Shown: positions 61,411 through 64,000 of the stretch, one piece after another | Layout: every line of letters starts with the position of its first letter | Numbering within the stretch: position 1 is the first letter of the stretch | Source: Pontibacter rufus | Lineage (GTDB): Bacteria > Bacteroidota > Bacteroidia > Cytophagales > Hymenobacteraceae | DNA length: 64,000 bases | Direction of reading: 5' to 3' | NCBI RefSeq assembly: GCF_015694705.1 | Contig: NZ_JADQDR010000004.1 | Coordinates: forward strand, 124,001 to 188,000 | Program-made: the position numbers and the translations under genes | Notes under the pieces: model-generated | What the model was told of the DNA's origin: nothing | Database searches by the model: none | Seen by the model: the letters and a program-made list of their open reading frames with translations, nothing else

Positions 61411-63741
61411 TCAAAGTAGGGTATCCATGTTCAGCAGGTTCACCAGCGAGTCTATGGCCGTAGAATCTACAACTACTTTTTTTGGCAGCACCGTGGTGCA
61501 GTTATACTCCTTTGTGATCTCTACAGTTGGCTTCGGAAATGGCCCCATGGTGTAACCCAGATCTTTGTCCTTGTACAGCTTTTCCATAAAAAGGCCAAAC
61601 ACAGGCAGTGCCGTTTTGGAGCCCTCGCCCAGTTGTGAGGTACGGAAGTGAATGCTGCGATCCTCACCGCCCACCCAAACGCCGGTTACCAGGTCTTTGG
61701 TCACGCCCATGTACCAGCCATCAGAATGGTTAGAGGTGGTGCCGGTTTTGCCGCCAATCTGGTTGCCATTCTTCCAGAGATCATACTCCCACAGCGCCTG
61801 CGAGGTGCCACCCGGTTCTTCCATGCCGCCTTTGAGCATGTGCATCATCAGGAAAGCTGTTTCGGTGTTCAGCACCTTTTTCTGCTTAGGCACAAACTGG
61901 TGCAGCAGGTTGCCGTTGCGGTCTTCGATGCGGGTGATAAACATGGGCTTGGTATAAAAACCACGGTTCGGGAACGTGCTGTAGGCGGCTACCATCTCGT
62001 AAACAGACACATCGCTCGGGCCCAGGCCAATAGAAGGCACCGACTCCAGCGGGCTTGTGATGCCCAGGCGGTGCGCATATTTCACTACTGTTTCCCAGCC
62101 TATCTTCTCTGTGAGCCGCGCTGTCACCACGTTCACCGACTTGCCCATAGCCCGCCGAAGCGTCATGGGTGCACCCGTATATTCCCAGTCAGCATTGGTG
62201 GGCGACCAGCTCTTCTTCTCCCCTTTTTCCTCATAATTGATGGTAATGCGCTGGTCCACGATTTTGTCGCAGGGCGAATAACCATTGTCGATGGCGGCCA
62301 CGTACACAAAGGGTTTAAAGGTAGAGCCCGGCTGCCGGTGCGCCTGCTTTACGTGGTCGTACTTAAAGTATTTAAAATTGATGCCGCCTACCCAGGCTTT
62401 GATGTGACCGGTGAAAGGGTCCATCGTCATCATGCCGCCATGCAGAAAGTGCTTGTAATACGCCAGTGAATCCAGCGGGCTCATCACCACCCGTTTTTCG
62501 AGCGAGTCGTTGTCCCAGGTAAACACCTTCATTTCGTGCGGCGTGTTCAACTCCCGGTTGATGGCCGCCGTGTCGTTGCCATACTTTTCTTTCAGGCGAT
62601 GATAGTATGCCGTGCGCTTAATGGTTTCTTCGATAAAGCCCGGAATCTCGTTGTTATCTTCGTCAACCCATGGGTTGCGGCCTTTCCAGTGGTTATCGAA
62701 ACGGCGTTGTAGGGTGCGCATCTGCTTTTCCATGGCTTCCTCGGCATACTTCTGCATGCGCGAATCTATCGTCGTATAAATCTTCAGGCCATCGCGGTAC
62801 AGGTCGTATCCATTTTGTTTGCACCACTCGTTCAGGTATTCCGCCACCGCGCCCCTGAAATAGGTAGCCGGCCCTTCGTAATGCGATTCTACCTTGTAAT
62901 TAAGCTCTAGCGGCAGCTTTTGAAGCGAGTCGGCTTCGGCTTGGGTGATGTACTTATACTTGGCCATCTGGGCCAGCACCGTATTGCGGCGGCGCGTAGA
63001 ATTTTTGGGGTTATACCTGGGGCTGTAGTAAGTGGGCGCTTTCAGAAGGCCTACCAGCACCGCTGCCTGCTCTGTTTTCAGGCTGTCGGGCGACGTATGG
63101 AAAAACGTTTTGGAAGCTACTTTTATGCCGAAAGAGTTAGATCCAAAATCCACGGTGTTCAGGTACATAGCCAGGATTTCGTCTTTGGTATAGCGTTGCT
63201 CCAGTTTGATGGCCGTGAGCCATTCTTTGGTTTTGGAGATGATGATGTCTGCTACCGGAATGTGCCCCAGCAGGCCCTGTGAGTTATCTGTACGGGTTTT
63301 GTAGAGGTTCTTGGCCAGCTGTTGCGTAATGGTACTCGCCCCGCGCGCATCGCCCTGCAAACTACCGTATACCGCCGAAACAATGGCGGCCGGGTCAATG
63401 CCGGAGTGTTCGTAAAAGCGCACGTCTTCGGTGGCCACCAGCGCATTTATCAGCTTTGGCGACATTTTCCTGAACGGCACCGGGCTGCGGTTTTCCTCAA
63501 AATACTTGCCTATCAGCTGTCCGTCAGAAGTATAAAGTTCCGACGCCTGATCAGTGCGCGGGTTCTCCAGCCGGTCCAGGCTGGGCGAGGCACCAAACAG
63601 GTACAAAAAGTTGTATTCTACACTTACCAGGTATAGCACAACCAGGGAAAAGCCCAGAAGAAATGCCTTCCAGACGAAGCTGATAACACTGCTATACATG
63701 GATTTCTGGGGTACTGCTATTGTTTCTTGCTCTTGCGGCAT
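61411..63741 (-). CDS. mrcA: Penicillin-binding protein 1A (glycosyltransferase/transpeptidase)
   Basis: A 776-residue class A PBP with a short cytoplasmic tail, a membrane helix at about 19-43, a GT51 glycosyltransferase domain (about 75-250; EDVRFYEHSGID and RGASTITQQLAKNLY) and a transpeptidase domain with the catalytic Ser in PGSTFKPF near 477, SVN near 535 and KTGT near 662. It polymerises and cross-links peptidoglycan. I chose the ATG at 63741 (MPQEQET); the frame also opens at a TTG three codons before. Symbol by family; the exact orthologue is uncertain. Confidence 0.94.
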   Translation of the reverse strand: MPQEQETIAVPQKSMYSSVISFVWKAFLLGFSLVVLYLVSVEYNFLYLFGASPSLDRLENPRTDQASELYTSDGQLIGKYFEENRSPVPFRKMSPKLINALVATEDVRFYEHSGIDPAAIVSAVYGSLQGDARGASTITQQLAKNLYKTRTDNSQGLLGHIPVADIIISKTKEWLTAIKLEQRYTKDEILAMYLNTVDFGSNSFGIKVASKTFFHTSPDSLKTEQAAVLVGLLKAPTYYSPRYNPKNSTRRRNTVLAQMAKYKYITQAEADSLQKLPLELNYKVESHYEGPATYFRGAVAEYLNEWCKQNGYDLYRDGLKIYTTIDSRMQKYAEEAMEKQMRTLQRRFDNHWKGRNPWVDEDNNEIPGFIEETIKRTAYYHRLKEKYGNDTAAINRELNTPHEMKVFTWDNDSLEKRVVMSPLDSLAYYKHFLHGGMMTMDPFTGHIKAWVGGINFKYFKYDHVKQAHRQPGSTFKPFVYVAAIDNGYSPCDKIVDQRITINYEEKGEKKSWSPTNADWEYTGAPMTLRRAMGKSVNVVTARLTEKIGWETVVKYAHRLGITSPLESVPSIGLGPSDVSVYEMVAAYSTFPNRGFYTKPMFITRIEDRNGNLLHQFVPKQKKVLNTETAFLMMHMLKGGMEEPGGTSQALWEYDLWKNGNQIGGKTGTTSNHSDGWYMGVTKDLVTGVWVGGEDRSIHFRTSQLGEGSKTALPVFGLFMEKLYKDKDLGYTMGPFPKPTVEITKEYNCTTVLPKKVVVDSTAIDSLVNLLNMDTLL

Positions 63742-63933
63742 GGTGTTCAAACAGAGAAAGGCTTCATAAAATTCCCGATTACTTCTGATTCAAAACGGTT
63801 GCAAATATACCTGAAGTATACCACTTATGATGTTTAAACCTCATAAAACTTGGTGAACCGTGCGTGCGCACCGCCATACTTTGTACAGCTCTGCCTATCT
63901 TTACCCAAACTTTATACTTCGCTTTTCGGCCAC

Positions 63934-64000
63934 ATGCATTATACTTTACAACAGGCGCTGGAGAAACTATCGGGACTGCCACTCACCAAAACCACACGGC
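63934..64000 (+). CDS. Start of a gene cut by the window edge
   Basis: An open frame begins at an ATG (MHYTLQQALEKLSGLPLTKT) and continues past the end. Twenty-two codons are visible, all natural in use. The gene is divergent from PBP1A across a spacer of about 190 bp. I cannot name a family from this fragment. Confidence 0.5.
   Translation, partial: MHYTLQQALEKLSGLPLTKTTR

Overview
The window is bacterial chromosome from a member of the Bacteroidota. The best guess is Cytophagales, family Hymenobacteraceae (Pontibacter-like). The evidence is the type IX secretion gene porQ, the LptD, MCE and DUF families, promoter-like TTTG-N19/20-TAnnTTTG sites, scarce Shine-Dalgarno sequences and mid-range GC with AT-rich spacers. 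The genus is inference. I see no prophage, insertion sequence, CRISPR array, tRNA or rRNA. Most genes are housekeeping; the accessory material consists of two small toxin-antitoxin pairs, one S23-type four-helix gene and many dispersed intergenic repeats.

Layout. 0-6.3 kb: tsf, a RelE-type toxin-antitoxin pair, a membrane-anchored MutS-like ATPase, and an ECF sigma / anti-sigma / DUF4097-like operon. 6.7-12.1 kb: antiquitin-type aldehyde dehydrogenase, HtrA protease, Hsp20 and an M20 amidohydrolase. 12.5-13.1 kb: a HepT/MntA toxin-antitoxin pair. 13.3-21.7 kb: acs, an SDR, hslU, porQ and lon. 22.3-29.3 kb: DUF4184 and DUF6702-like proteins, rseP-dxr, the S23 cassette, a GH3 protein, an OsmC protein and a PH-like membrane protein. 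29.5-36 kb: acetate transporter, dnaA with a perfect DnaA box upstream, a 5'-nucleotidase split over two genes, a lipoprotein and a secreted M20 peptidase. 36-44.5 kb: methylmalonyl-CoA mutase mutA and mutB with a frameshifted acetyltransferase between them, then meaB. 44.6-53.3 kb: folB-DivIVA-WD40 operon, a phosphopantetheinyl transferase, a redoxin, a SirB1-like protein, an acyl-CoA carboxylase beta subunit, an MCE protein and an amidase. 53.3-64 kb: lptD, panB, an RluA-type synthase, a desaturase, queD-folE, a TIGR01777 oxidoreductase, PBP1A and the start of one more gene.

How the genes fit together. Short-chain acyl metabolism recurs: acs, satP, acyl-CoA carboxylase beta, mutA, mutB and meaB could link acetate and propionate to succinyl-CoA. 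Quality control is well represented: lon, hslU, htrA, hsp20 and rseP. Envelope biogenesis covers lptD, an MCE protein, an amidase, PBP1A, porQ and DivIVA. From 1 to 36 kb genes lie mainly on the minus strand; beyond that the plus strand is favoured but mixed. That change close to dnaA suggests a replication origin nearby.

The least ordinary signals are non-coding. The heptamer AAGTATA/TATACTT is very frequent in both coding and intergenic DNA. Several families of short inverted repeats sit exactly on stop and start codons, one pair enclosing the S23 gene, and there are REP-like palindromes.
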